Below are positions 14,401-26,489 of a stretch of DNA of 64,000 bases, in pieces. Numbering within the stretch: position 1 is the stretch's first letter; every line of letters begins with the position of its first letter. The position numbers and the translations under genes are program-made. The notes beneath the pieces are model-generated. The model was not told where the DNA came from, ran no database searches, and worked only from the letters and a program-made list of their open reading frames with translations. Where the stretch lies: NCBI GenBank assembly GCA_048013815.1, contig CM106586.1, positions 20,212,001-20,276,000 on the forward strand, written 5' to 3'. The DNA comes from Setoptus koraiensis (Eukaryota > Arthropoda).

Positions 14401-17400
14401 GGCGGCGGAATTATCAGGTGCGATATGGCAAAGTCGGCCGCTTCGCTGTCGCAGCCGAACGACGAATTGAAATTGTCAATGGTGTCGGCCAGTCCGACGC
14501 GGCCCATTTTCAGATTATCACTATTGTCGTTGCTGCTAGTGGTGCCGGCGGTCGTCAGACTATCTGTTGCGCCTGGCGGCGGTTGGGCGGTTAGCGCGGG
14601 CGACGGGCAGGGCGCGGGCGGAGGCAAAAGGGGCGCGTCGCTGATGGACAGCGACGAGGATATTGTGGTCTGGGTGGGACATTGGTCGAGCAACAAACTG
14701 TTGTTGTTGACGTTGTCGGCCCGTTGTTTTGCTTGTATGGCCAGGCCGTCTTTTTGTTGCTTGCTGGCCTCCCGTTGCGACATATCCTTGAACTCGCCCG
14801 GTGGATCGATGGTCGACGCGGTCGAGCCCGGCCCCTCAATGGACGAATCTTTGAGGCATCTCGTTGGCGCAGGCACTGCACCGGAAACGGCTACACCTTG
14901 CGGTTTGGCGGGAACCGGGTCGGCCGCGGACTGCTTGCTAGACTGGCTCGACTGGCTCAACTTTTGTTGCTGCAGCTGCCGACTGTCCGCAACCGGAAGT
15001 TGCCCGATCGCGGCCGCGGCAGCGGGCTGGTCCATGGCGGGCGTGTCGTCCTCTTCGTCGCTGTCTACCGACCACTCGTCGCTGCCATCGTCGGCACCCT
15101 CCTCGTCCTCGTAGTAGGCGGCCTGGTGACGGTCTTGGTTGATGCGGCCGGCCGCGCCGGGTAAGTGCGCTGGCAAGTGTCGCTCGTAGTCGGCCCGGTC
15201 GGGGTCACGCCGGCGCTGATGGGGGCCCGCGTGAAAGACCGCTGAAGCGCCGCTGCTGTCATATCTCGATCTGGCGGGCACCTGATCCGTGGCTCGCGGC
15301 TGGCTCGCCGGTCGATTAGCCGCATGTTGGTGTTGTTGTTGTTGTTGTCGGGCAAACATTGATTGATGGTGCGCCGGTAGCGCCGGCTCACGGTTACCCG
15401 TGCTCGTGGACGTGGTCGTGGTGGGCGCGGTGGCCGTGTTTGCCGCAGACAAGCTCGTCGAGGTATCTGGCGACGATGACGCAATTGCACGTGGCGACGA
15501 CAAAGATGGCGGCACCCCAACCAGCTGTTGTTGTGGTGCGGGGGCGGCGGATGACGCAATATTGGTTGTTGGTGCAACGCGATGATGTTGTTGTTTTTGT
15601 TGCTTTTGTTGTTGTTGTTGCTGGTTGTTGCGCTGTTCACTCACCTGTTCTTTTGGCACTTGGTTTTGGTCTGATCTGAATCTCTGGCGCTGCTGTTTGT
15701 GATAGTGTTGTTGTTGTTGTTGTTGTTGTTGTTGCTGTTGCTGCTGTTGTTGCTTGGGCTGCTGACCGCTCTTGACGACACCGCTGCCCGTGGGCGTGGA
15801 CGTGGCCGTGGAGGCCTGCGACGACGACAACTGCCAATTGTTGACCGCGGCGTTGGTGCTGCTTATCTGGTGCGACGACGACGCCGACGACAGTGGCGCC
15901 ATCAGGTGATAAGCGGTTATTTCCGTTTGGGTGGCTTGCGTTTTCATGGGTATGGGCAATTTTTTAAAAATGGTCTTTGTTTGCTGCTGCTGGTGGTGCT
16001 GTCTATCTGTCACATTGTCGCGCTGTTGCTGTTTTGCATATGACGCGGCGCCACCTGTATAGTGCTGCTGCTGCTGCTGTTGACATAGGCCCGTTTGCGA
16101 CTTGCCCGACGCGGTCGCCAGGCGCTGGCCCGCTTGCGCGGTGTGCGCCGGCTGCCCGTAGCCGCCGGTGACAAGTCGGTCAACTTGACCGGCCTGGCTG
16201 GCGTTCACTATTTGCTGATGCGATTGAGGTGGATACCTATTGCTGTTGAGCAAGAGTTGCTGCTGCTGCTGGTGACTGAGAATCATGCCGGGCCGCTGCG
16301 CCGTCACCGACGACAGCGACAAACTCGAGGACACGGACGAGCCCATTGAGGCCGGCTCCGTTGCGCCGTCCGCAACCACGCCGTCGGGCGCCGCGCCCGG
16401 CAGCGACGCAAGCCCGTGGCCCGGCACACTTGTGGGCAGCATAGTGTGGCCACCCATTTGCTGGCCGGCCGAAAAATTGGGGTCCGCGGCTGGCCAGCTG
16501 GCCAGCTGTGATTGTTGCTGGTTGACTGGCACGGGCGACACCGCCAGCGACGCGTCGACAGTTTGACTGCGTGACATTTCGCCGAAACTGACATGTTTTG
16601 AGCGTTGATTGGACAACAGACTTGATTGTTTGCTACTATCTCTCACAGTGATTTGTTTGTTTTCGGGGCCCAGCGGCTGTGTGTGTGTGTGTGCAAACAA
16701 TTCCGCCAACAATTTAACCAGTGCACAGTTTTATTTCCCAGAACAATCGATGCGTTAATGGGGAGCGGAGAAAATTGATTAGACTAGAGGCGAGTGAAAA
16801 GAGAGCGAGAGAGTGAAAATTGTGCAACTCGCAGCGACAAATCCCGCACTGCCCATACTTTCGAGAGACGAAATCCCGAAAAATGTCGCCTCTGAACATT
16901 TCGCCACTGGGGATTCTTCGCTGATAAGTAGGTCAACAGAACCACGCAAAAATTGTATTTTTTTTTTGTGTGAGAAAGCCGGATCTGCCAATTGTCACAC
17001 AGACAGAAACAGTCGAAATTCGTTGCTCTCGGCACGCACAAACGCACTCGATTCATGGCCACCGATAGAGGCGCCTCTGAAAATTTTCATTTTAGACGCC
17101 GAAATGTTTCTCTCTCTCTCATTTCTGGAATTTTCATCCAGAATCTGAAAAAAATACAATGGAAATTTTGGCTCTAGCACTACGAATTTCGCTCCGGAAG
17201 AATGCAGCTGGAGGAAGGATCTGCACGGGGTCAGCTCCGAAAAGAGGCACTCACAAATGACTGCATTCGCGAAGGAAGAAAATTTTCCGGAAAATTTTCC
17301 AGAAATTTTTCCAGAAATTTTTGCGGAAATTTTTCCGGAAATTTTTCCAGAAATTTTGCGAAAATTTTCGGAAAAAACATTTTTCCGAAGATTCCCAGAA

Positions 17401-18583
17401 CAACCATTTTTCCGGGAATTTCCGGAAAAAACGTTTTCTCTTGACCGACGTTGAAAGCATCAAGACTCACCTGTAGGGGGCCCCTGAGAGGCGTTTCGTT
17501 GCCGTCTAGCGACGACTCTTGGCTGCCGCGAGCCAGACAGGCCCTGAATATGGATCTGGGTTTATGAGATTGGTGATGTTGGTGGTGGCGATGTCGATGG
17601 CGATGATGATGGTCGTCGTTGCTGCTGGTGCTGGTGCTACTGCTGCTGTTGCTCTGGTTTGAAGTACAACCTAATTGAGTGATGCTGATATTTGTTGAAT
17701 CTTTTATAGAATTTAAATTTGGCATAGAGAAACAAGCGGAAAATAGGGCACTAGCGGCACTTCGGGACCTTGGCAGCGCCCTGCCGGTTTGTTGTTTTGG
17801 GTCGTCGGGCCGGTTTTCGTCGGGGTACAGTTGTTGCTGCTGCTGTTCGCCATTAGCTTGATTGCTGGCTCGGCGGGCGTCTTTCTTTTTGTTTTGTTTA
17901 TTACTGGCTTGCTGTGTTGTGTTCTTGTTGTCGCTCGAGCTAGATCTGGCTTGCATGTTGCTTCCGGTTGGCGTGCCGTCCGCATTGAAGCAAGCAAAAT
18001 TTCTCTCTTGTGCGTTGGCGGTGCTTAATGGGGCGTTTGTTGAGGCATTGAAATTATTATTATCAGTGTCATCTCGCTGCTGCTTGGCCTTGTTTTTTAC
18101 CTTTGATGGGCCAGTGGCGGCCAAGAGGCCAGAGCTCACTAATTCATTTTTGTGCCTATGTTGGGGCTGCTGCCTGGCGCTGTTGGCCTGGTCGCCGGTT
18201 TGCGCTGCCAGCGCCGCCGCCGCCGGCTGCCTAGACGCAAATCGGCTGGCGCTGGCCAGATCATCGCTGGGGCCCAGACAATATTGTTCGCGAAAATCTT
18301 CGCGCGAATACGAAATCTGATAATTGGAATGATAGGGCGTTGGATGGAGTTGGGCTGGCTGCTGGGCCGCCTGCTGGAGCGGCGGTTGCTGTTGCTGCTG
18401 CTGCTGATGATGAAATTGCGACGCTTGCGCCGGGGTTGCGGGCCCCAGCGAGGGCATCGTCTGACTGGACCTCATTAGTGATAATTTGTTGCTGTTGTCG
18501 GTGCTGTCGTTGTTGTTGTTGTTGTTGCTGCTGCTGTTGATATATTGCAAATGTTGGCTCGTCGTCCGCAACTGCTCATGCAT
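11481..18583 (-). CDS. Giant disordered Gln/Ser/Asp-rich protein, partial (at least two exons)
   Basis: Two long exons join in phase 0: 18583-17471 (371 codons, donor CAG|GTGAGT) and 16676-11481 (1732 codons, acceptor in a CA-rich tract, donor CAG|GTAAGT). The protein has at least about 2,100 residues and continues beyond 11481. It is mostly low complexity: poly-Q runs, an Ala/Thr run (13895-13960), acidic Asp tracts and His-rich stretches. Less degenerate patches are a Ser-rich segment with FSACFSMPNLN, a segment ending LARGSQESSLDGNETPLRG at the end of exon 1, KHVSFGEMSRSQT early in exon 2, a segment with SHLIIPPPPP, and an amphipathic helix REMCSRLLDEVMCEAQIKL (about 13120-13190). I recognise no catalytic or named domain. 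The start at 18583 is only the first ATG of the open frame, which stays open further upstream, so an upstream exon is possible. A scaffold or signalling role is a guess. Confidence 0.7.
16677..17470 (-). other. 794-bp intron of the Q-rich gene
   Basis: Bounded by GTGAGT on the 5' side and a CA-repeat-terminated AG on the 3' side (minus strand). It is distinctly AT-richer than the exons and contains the degenerate AATTTTTCC repeat at 17278-17442. Confidence 0.75.
17278..17442. repeat. Degenerate GAAATTTTTCC tandem repeat inside an intron
   Basis: About a dozen imperfect copies of a GGAAATTTTTCC-like unit. The unit is itself nearly palindromic, so the array can fold or pair in many registers. 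It sits just downstream of the splice donor at 17470. Confidence 0.8.
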
Positions 18584-20477
18584 ATATTTATAAATTATTT
18601 GCTCAGCAGCTAAATAATTTATCGCTTGCTAAATGCCAAATAATCAAATTGATCAATGATTGTGTGATCGCAATATCGCCTATTCGCTGTGTCTGGCCGC
18701 AGCTGCGTTTGGTTCATGTCGTGACACTCGTGGTGCTATACGTGTTGGCACAATATTCTGTTATATATCTCGGCGTGTGTTGTTTTGTTTGGGGTATTTT
18801 TGTCTGGCGTATTTTCGTCTGGCCTATCTTGTTTGGCGTATTTTGTTTGGCGTATTTTCGCTTGGAGTATCGGCGTGCGCGTCACTGCAATGCAATTCGG
18901 GCTGCTGCTCGTTGGCTCAGTAGGCTCAGTTGGCGGGGCCCCACGGCCCATTTGACAGCACTCAATTGTTGGTTGGCGAAATATGTTGTGAGCAATTATC
19001 AGTTGCAATCATGTGAGCACAATAGTAACAATTATCTCTGATGGGTGGCGGGGGCCGAGCGGCTAATGTGAGCCCGTTGCGGATTGCACGGGATTGTTTA
19101 TTTTGTGCTGCTGCTGCTGCTATTGCCGCTGTTGTTGCCGCTGTTGAGACGTTTAGACGCTCAGACGGTCGGTGGCGCAATGCGAGTTGGCACAATCGAA
19201 TTGGCACAGCAGCGGGACTGTGATTTTTTATCTATGCAGCGGGGTTCGTTGAGCCCGACGGGGGCCGATCAATCAGCTGATTGGCGAGCGTTCTTTTATT
19301 TGCTCTTTTGTCAACAAGGCGATCTCGCGATTGCGCTTCTTTTGGCTGCTGCTCGCTGACAATTCAAGCCAATTCGGGCGAAACTCGGCGATCTGGCTGC
19401 TGGCCACTGGCTGCTGAGGCTATTGAATTAACTTGAGTTGCGACGGGCCGACGGGTGAAAAATGTGACAACAACGAGCGCTGCAAAAAACGTTGCCTCTG
19501 TCGCTCGCTTGCTGCTGCTGCGGCCTCCACGACGACAACAGCGTGGTTTACGTTTCCCGTTGCGTTAACAGCGGCGGGCGACGACGAGATGGTATCACTC
19601 TGGCTGCTGGCCGCCCATTTGCACTGGCGCTTTTGGCAATTCTAGTCGTGGGCCGATTCTCGTCGGCTGCTTGTCGGCTGCTCGCTAACTGCTCGTGGCG
19701 GCTGCCAATAGGTCGGGCGCCCCAACTAGGTCAGTTAATTCCGCTGTGCGGATGTGTGTGTGTGTGTGTGCGGGCTTTTCTTGTCGGGCCGGGCCGGGCG
19801 TCTTGCGTCGGGCGCCTTGTATCGGGCGTCTTGTATATTATCGGTGTTGTCGCTAAACTACTCGTGTCGCCAATATTTCGGGTGTTGCTGCTGGCTTGCT
19901 GACTCAACTGCGAACGAATGAAGCCTCGTCGTCGTGTCGCCCTGACTTCCTCGAGCCGCTGCTGCTGCTGCTGCTGGCGTGATCCGTGATACAATTCTCG
20001 CTAGGTGACTCTGCTGTGTCTGCGCACCATATCGCACCATAATTGCGCACTGCAACTACATTGGAATGTTGCCCTCTGGCCGCCGCCGCTGCCGTTGACG
20101 CTGGCGCTCGCTGGGCCGCGCCGAGCGGATCCAATCCGCTGGCCCGGTCGCTGAGCATGAGTGCGCCACATTGCGACTGTGCCGCCCCGCGTCCGCTCCG
20201 GCGGCGCTCTCTCAAAGCCGCGAGGCGGCTCGCCGGAGCGAGCTCAGTTGGCAGCTGGGGGCGGCGGTGCGCGAACAGCCACTCGCTGGCGTCATGGCCG
20301 CGCCGTCACAGCCGCCGCTTACAGCTCACATAGCGGCAGTATTACGTAGCAGCAGTATTACATGGCAGCCGTATTACATAATAGCGCTCCCAGAGTCGAC
20401 AACGGGCGCCAGCCAGCGCTTGCCGCGCCAGCTCGCGAACGCCTCTATGCGCGCGGCACACGCCAACACACAGCGAA

Positions 20478-20587
20478 CAGCACGCCAAAACACGGCGAAC
20501 AGCACGCCAAAACTCGGCGAACGGCACGCCAAAACTCGGCGAGCAGCACGCCAAAACTCGGCGAACAGCACGCCAAAACTCGGCGAG
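20478..20587 (+). repeat. Tandem 22-mer, five copies
   Basis: Five head-to-tail 22-base units with core CAGCACGCCAAAACTCGGCG, differing at one or two positions each. No spacers are present, so it is a minisatellite and not a CRISPR array. Confidence 0.9.
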
Positions 20588-21152
20588 CAGGGGGCGCTGC
20601 GCGCGCTTGCAGCCACACACCAACGAGTCGCTAGGCGCACACACAACCCTGGCACCCTTGGGCGCCCTAGCGTAAGTCAGCTGCGGCCCGATGGAAGCGT
20701 CGAGAAGGAAGCGCCGCGCCGCGCACTCCATCACTGGCTGCCTTCCCCCGCCGTCCCGTTCTTTGCGGCGCCACAAACTATTCTCCGCCCATCGGCACCC
20801 CAATTGTTGTTCGCGACGGGCAGCCCGTCTTTTGTGCCACCGCCAGCCACTGGCTGGTGCCCGGCAGCGCTAGGCGCGCTACCGCTAGTCGCGCCACATT
20901 AGCGCGCACTCAGCTAGACCACATCGGCCCGGTCCTCTGAGGCCTTGGAGGCCAGCCCGCGCTAGGCCGGCTCGCCGGCGGGCTGGGCCAGCCGGGCCGA
21001 TTGTTGTGCGTGCCACCCGGCCAGCCTGGGCGGCACTGGGGCCCGGGCGGCACTGGGGCCTGGCGCCGACGCTAGGCGCACTAGCGCGGCTGTGCGCGAA
21101 AATTCCTGTCGCGGGCCCAATATTTCGCCAGCGCGAATTGGCGCCCCTCTCA

Positions 21153-21206
21153 GCGCTGTCGGCGCTATCGGCGCTGTCGGCGCTATCGGCGCTGTCGGCG
21201 CTGTCG
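21153..21206 (+). repeat. Tandem 9-mer GCGCTRTCG, six copies
   Basis: Six units alternating GCGCTGTCG and GCGCTATCG. Non-coding context. Confidence 0.9.
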
Positions 21207-24097
21207 GGCCCGTTCAGCTGGCTCGGGCGAAAATCCGCCAGCCAGCCACTCGCGCGGGCCCCTCGTGCTCAGCGCGTGCGGCAGCGGGGCCGGCCCTGTT
21301 GTGACGTGTTGGCGGCCATGTTAGGTGGCGCCGCCGTTTGCCTGGCGCAGCGTCCTGTTACGCAATGTTCGCGCGCCACATTACGCAACGCGCGTTTGTT
21401 TATATCGGGCACGGGGGCGCCACAGACTGTAAAGTGGGCCGAGTTGCGTGAAGAGTGTATTAGAGTTGTATTAGAGAGTGCACAGTGAAGATGATATATC
21501 AGAGCAGAATGGAAATAGAGACGAAAGGGTGCGAAAGGATCTGTGCGCCCTTTCGCGTTTTCAGCGCGCCTCGGCACAACAATGTTTGCCCGGATTGGCG
21601 CCCCCCCCCCTCACCCGACTGGCTGCAAATGCATTAGAGTATTAGAGAGGAAATAGAGATGAAGTATTAGAGCGGCGCCAGTGTTAGCGCTGGCAGCGGG
21701 ACAGCCCGGCGTATTAACAGCAAGCTTGTTTCTTGTTCGGGGGCGCCTGTTCGGGGGGAAAGGGGGGTACTTAGCAAAACAGCGCGCGCCGAGTGCCACA
21801 CAAAGGGGCCCTGGCAAGACAGTTCGGGCCGCTCGTCGCTGGCTGGTAAGTGGCGCACTAGTGATAACGATGAAGCGGCATACTAATCGTTCTCTATCCG
21901 CTCTATATAGCTCTCTGCGGCGGATAGAGCGCGATCGCCCGTCCTTTGGCTAGCTCGCCAGTCCTTTGGCTAGCTCGCCCGTCCGCTTGCTCGCCCGCCG
22001 CCCGTCCGCCGGCTAGCTCGCCGTCGGCCCGTGGCCCGTCCGCTGGCCGCCGGCCCGGCGAGCCTGCGAGCTGGCAGCGAACATCCATTAGATTAATGGC
22101 ACTGACGGCGGTTGCGGCGGCGGCTAGGTGGCGCTGCAGCGGGGCTCATTGTTTCTCATTGATTGGAATATTGTTGTTGTGCAGTTGGCGCGCTCGCCGC
22201 AAACAACTCATAACGGGTTGCGCCGGCCCGTCCACTCGCACCGCCGTATCGGCCCGTCTCGCGCCGCCATGTCTCATACCGGCGCGCGCCGTTGCATCGG
22301 GCCGGCCGACGGCACGAGACGGCACGAGACGCGGCGACAGACGGCGAGCGATCGGGGGCCAACGGGGGCGCCAAGGACGAGCGGACAGGCGCGACGGACG
22401 GACGGCCGCAGCGGCGGCAACATTTATCCAAATCCATTATCCATCGAGATTATATCATCATCATTTATCCGACAAGCGCCACTCATTGTTATTCTGCGCC
22501 TTCGCGCGCTGACTGATGACTTGTGTGATTTTAACGTCAGTTATACTGCATTTATAGACGGCTTGCGCTCACACTTATCCAGCCAGCAAAAGCAATAGAA
22601 CAGAAACAAATAAAACATACACAAATAGCCGCGCAGATCGATCAATCGAATCAAGATCGGGATCAGGCGCTGCCGGCCCCCTGTCCGCATGCCCGACAAC
22701 AAATACAACACGAATAGATAGCGACGAGCCAACGACCAGTGACATTATTATGGGGCCAGACGTCGGGCGGCGAGCAATCTGCGCCCAGCGACAAGGCGGG
22801 GGCCATTTTATTGTGCGCCGGCGGAGCTCCCGTTGGCGCCCGAGTGCGCGTTTATGCGGCCGTCGCGCTTCACGCTTGCTCTCGGCGCTTACTGCTGGCC
22901 GGCCGGCCGGAGCCCACACTCACTGGCCGGCCGGGCCCGCACCGAGACGCTGGCGACTGACGCGACGACAAACGCCCACCGGCCCGATTGTTGTGTCGCG
23001 CCGCGTCCAGCTTGCGTGGCTCGCTGATGCGACAGGGCGCTTGTTTGCGCTCATGTCGCCAGTCTTGTGTCTACTCTTGCGTCGCCCCGTTTGCGCTGTG
23101 CTGCGCAGCGAGCAACAGTCAGCGCACAGCACAGGCGAATTTGGCGAGGCGCCGTTTGCGGTGGCCGCACAGCTCGTTAGCATGCACGGCGATACGGCCG
23201 CCCGACCTAGCGACGCTGGCGCTAGGTCACGGGCCGCGCAAAAAGTTTCGGCGAGCGAGCTGGCGCCCTCGGTCGGACAGCGACGGGCCGGCCGGACAGC
23301 TGGCCACTTACGCTGGCTGCAGTTGCGGCGGCGGCGGGGGGGGGGCGCGATGTTTGTTTGCGCGCAATTGTTTGTTTGTTTGTTTGTCGCTAGGCGCTCG
23401 CAGCTTGTTATCTCGCGGCAACAGCAACAACGCGGACATGTCGGCAGCGACAACAACCGGCCATGACGATCGCTCAACTGTTTGCCCATTATTTATTATT
23501 GGTAGTCATTGGATAGACAGGCCGCGCACATGGGCGCTTTGATAAGGCGCCACTAAGACAACAGCGCGAGCAATCGCATAAATCGCATCGGATCAGCGAG
23601 CCCATCTGGCGCCCTCTGTCACGGGCCGGGGCGCCACCGGTCCCAGTGGGCGCGTCTCGACACGCCGTCTGGCGCGCCGAGATGCCCGGGGAGCGCGGCG
23701 CAGGCGGTCGGCGGGAGCGGCGCGGCCTTGGCTTTGGCCGGGGCCCGGCGCTCTCGATGATCATTATCGTTATTAGTGTTGTTGTTATTATTACTATTAT
23801 TCATGATATTATTTTATCGGCGGCGCTGCGCGTGTTGGCCCGTGCGCTCGGCCGCCACTTGATCAAAGTGTCTCCGGGACGCGCGGGCGCAGCCGTCGGG
23901 GCACGGCCGGCCCGGCACAAAAGAATAACAAAACTATTGTGCCCGTCAATTCAATATTTGCTTAAGCGACAAGTGCATTTGCGGCGCTCGCTTAGCGGGC
24001 CCTTTGTTTCGCTGGCGCACTGACTCTGCGTTGGCATCGACTCGCCCGACGGTCGCTGGCGATGCGAGCGCCGCCGCCAACAACAACAACGACAACG

Positions 24098-24220
<123 letters not shown>

Positions 24221-24610
24221 ACAACAACATATGCCGCCACACTGCGCCGATTGAGCGCGCGCAACCACGTACCTGGCGGCCGCGCACGAGTTCGGGCACG
24301 CGTTGTCGGCGCAAAATGTAAATTGGTGCACGGCGAGTTGACTTTAAATTGGCAAATCATTGCCAACTGAACCAGACATCAATCACCCAAACGAGGCACC
24401 CATACGACGCCGCTGCACCTGCCCGGCCCCGGCCCCATTCCGAGTGCGTGCACGTAGCCGCAATCCAACTGTGCACACAACACGTACGCTGGTCAGGTAG
24501 GCCCCGTTGGTGGCACGTGCAGCGCGCGCACAACAAACGAGTTGTGCCGTGCGCACTCGCTCGCCCCAATTCCAAATTTTTGCTTGAAATTACGGCGCAA
24601 TTGTGCGTTT

Positions 24611-24712
24611 GTTGTTCGGGTTGTTCGGGTTGTTCGGGTTGCTCGGGTTGCTCGGGTTGCTCGGGTTGCTCGGGTTGCTCGGGTTATTCGGTTGCTCGGT
24701 TGTTCGGGTTGT
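24611..24712 (+). repeat. Tandem 9-mer GTTGYTCGG, about eleven copies
   Basis: Three GTTGTTCGG units, then five GTTGCTCGG units, then degenerate ends with one-base contractions. Confidence 0.9.
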
Positions 24713-24930
24713 TTGCCCCTCTCTCCCGCTCCGGCTGCTAGTTTGTGCAATCCGCGCGCCCCAAGAGCGGCCATGATTTATCATTCCGGCCCGCCGGTGG
24801 CCCGGATTGCGCAAGCTATCGGTGGCGCACTGCGCGCCAACAAGTCCCGACCGTCGGTAATTGCCGGCGATGATTGCGAGTGGCTGCTGTGCACAATTGT
24901 TCAGTCTCAATCTCAATTTCAATTTCAACT

Positions 24931-24993
24931 GGCAACTGGCAACTGGCAACCGGCAACCGGCAACCGGCAACCGGCAACGGGCAACCGGCAACG
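24931..24993 (+). repeat. Tandem 7-mer GGCAACY, nine copies
   Basis: Nine heptamers: GGCAACT twice, GGCAACC four times, then GGCAACG, GGCAACC and GGCAACG. Confidence 0.95.
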
Positions 24994-25571
24994 AGCCCAA
25001 TGAGTCTTGCCAATTGTCATCCGTCTTGTCGCTAGGTGCGCTGTGTGACGGTGTCGTCGTATTTGCATAATAATTGTGCAAATAGCCTGTGCGTGCCCCG
25101 TCGCCGCCAGTCGCTGATCGTGGCCGCCAGTCGCCGATAGTCGCTACTAGTCGCACCACGTCACTAGACGTCGCTAGTGGCTCGCCGTCGCTAGACTTCG
25201 CTAGACTGGCAGCAAACAAAGTGTCTAACAAACTGGAGAAATCAGCCAGCTAGACAAGTTTGCCAGATCGAGATTTGCCGAGACGCCGCCTGACATGTGT
25301 CGGCCGCATGCCTGTCTGTCTGTCTCGGGGTGCAATTGTGTGCAGCGGATGTGTTTGGCACAACAAACGCACGGGGCCCCCCGTCTGACGGCCAACTAGT
25401 GAACTGTAACGAGGAGAGAAATTAATATTAATCATGATATCTTTTTAACGAGCGTTCGGCCAGCACATGTGCAATCGTGGCGCCAGCCGACGGGGGCCGT
25501 CGCGAGCCCAAACAAACATGTATACAAATACAAATATATACAGATATATATGAACGGATACATATAAACGG

Positions 25572-25609
25572 ATATATATATACGGATATATATATCCGTA
25601 TATATATAT
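25572..25609. repeat. 38-bp perfect palindrome in an AT/CGGATA repeat
   Basis: Arms 25572-25590 and 25591-25609 are exact reverse complements without a loop, centred on CGGATATATATATCCG. It is the 3' end of a (TA)n/ACGGATA array that begins near 25535 and could extrude as a cruciform. Confidence 0.9.
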
Positions 25610-26433
25610 GCTCGGCGAGCGAGCCTCAAACGGGCGCAAATCTGATTTATGTACAGTTATGTTGCGTTTGTTTGTTGTGTACAATTTTGGCGTACGCCAA
25701 TGGCGACACTTGGGCACAATGGCGCAACAACAGCAACAACGGCAACAGCGGCAACAACGGCGACAGCGGCAACAACGGCGACAACTGCAACAACAACAGC
25801 GACACAACGGCCACATCAACAAAACATGAGCGTCATCTGCATGCTCCCTATTCATTGATCGCATATAAATTGTCATATATCCCCACTGTGGCAACAACAA
25901 CAACAACAACAACAACAACGGAATGCATAAATATTAATGGCATGTCTCTGTGTCATCTCGCCCATTTGTGCCCCCATCCGACGGTGAATCCGTGATGAAT
26001 CTCTGCATGTGTATGCCGGGTATTCACCCATATTCTAAATACTCGTTTGGGTCAACTGTCGGTGGGATCTTTCGCTGGCGAGAGCTGGCTCGCTCGATCG
26101 AATGCGCTGACACATTAAGCTGGCTGGTTTAATATATCCAGCCATCTAGTGGATTTTGTCGCCGCTTATTTTATATATCGCGGCGTGCGGATAATCCGGG
26201 CTTTTTCGACACATTCGCATGCTATCACAATGACAAACTTGAACACAAAAAGATGGCTCCGTTGAACTCAATAATGGGCGCCAGAGTGCAATAAAGTGCA
26301 CACACTCGCCAGCAGCAAGCATATGCCTCGTGCGGCCCGTGAATATCCACACCTGAATAATTTCAGGCACAATTCGAGGGGGCCGGGGTCGGCTCGTCGG
26401 GCAATTCAATAACGACGGGTGCATCAGATTCAC

Positions 26434-26489
26434 AGACGGATAGCTCATTTGGCAGACGGATAGCTCATTTCGCAGATGAGCTATCCGTC
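26434..26489. repeat. Direct plus inverted repeat of a GACGGATAGCTCAT element
   Basis: The 14-base element occurs twice in direct orientation (about 26435 and 26455) and once inverted (26476-26489). The second and third copies form a perfect 14-bp stem with a 7-nt loop. Confidence 0.9.

Noticed and set aside
11360-16594. Many plus- and minus-strand open frames opposite or overlapping the Q-rich exons
   Set aside because: They are shadows of CAG/GAC/GCA repeats; they lack splice structure and the minus-strand exon frame is far longer and phase-consistent.
20478-20587. Regular 22-mer array resembling CRISPR repeats
   Set aside because: No spacers between units and a eukaryotic context; plain minisatellite.
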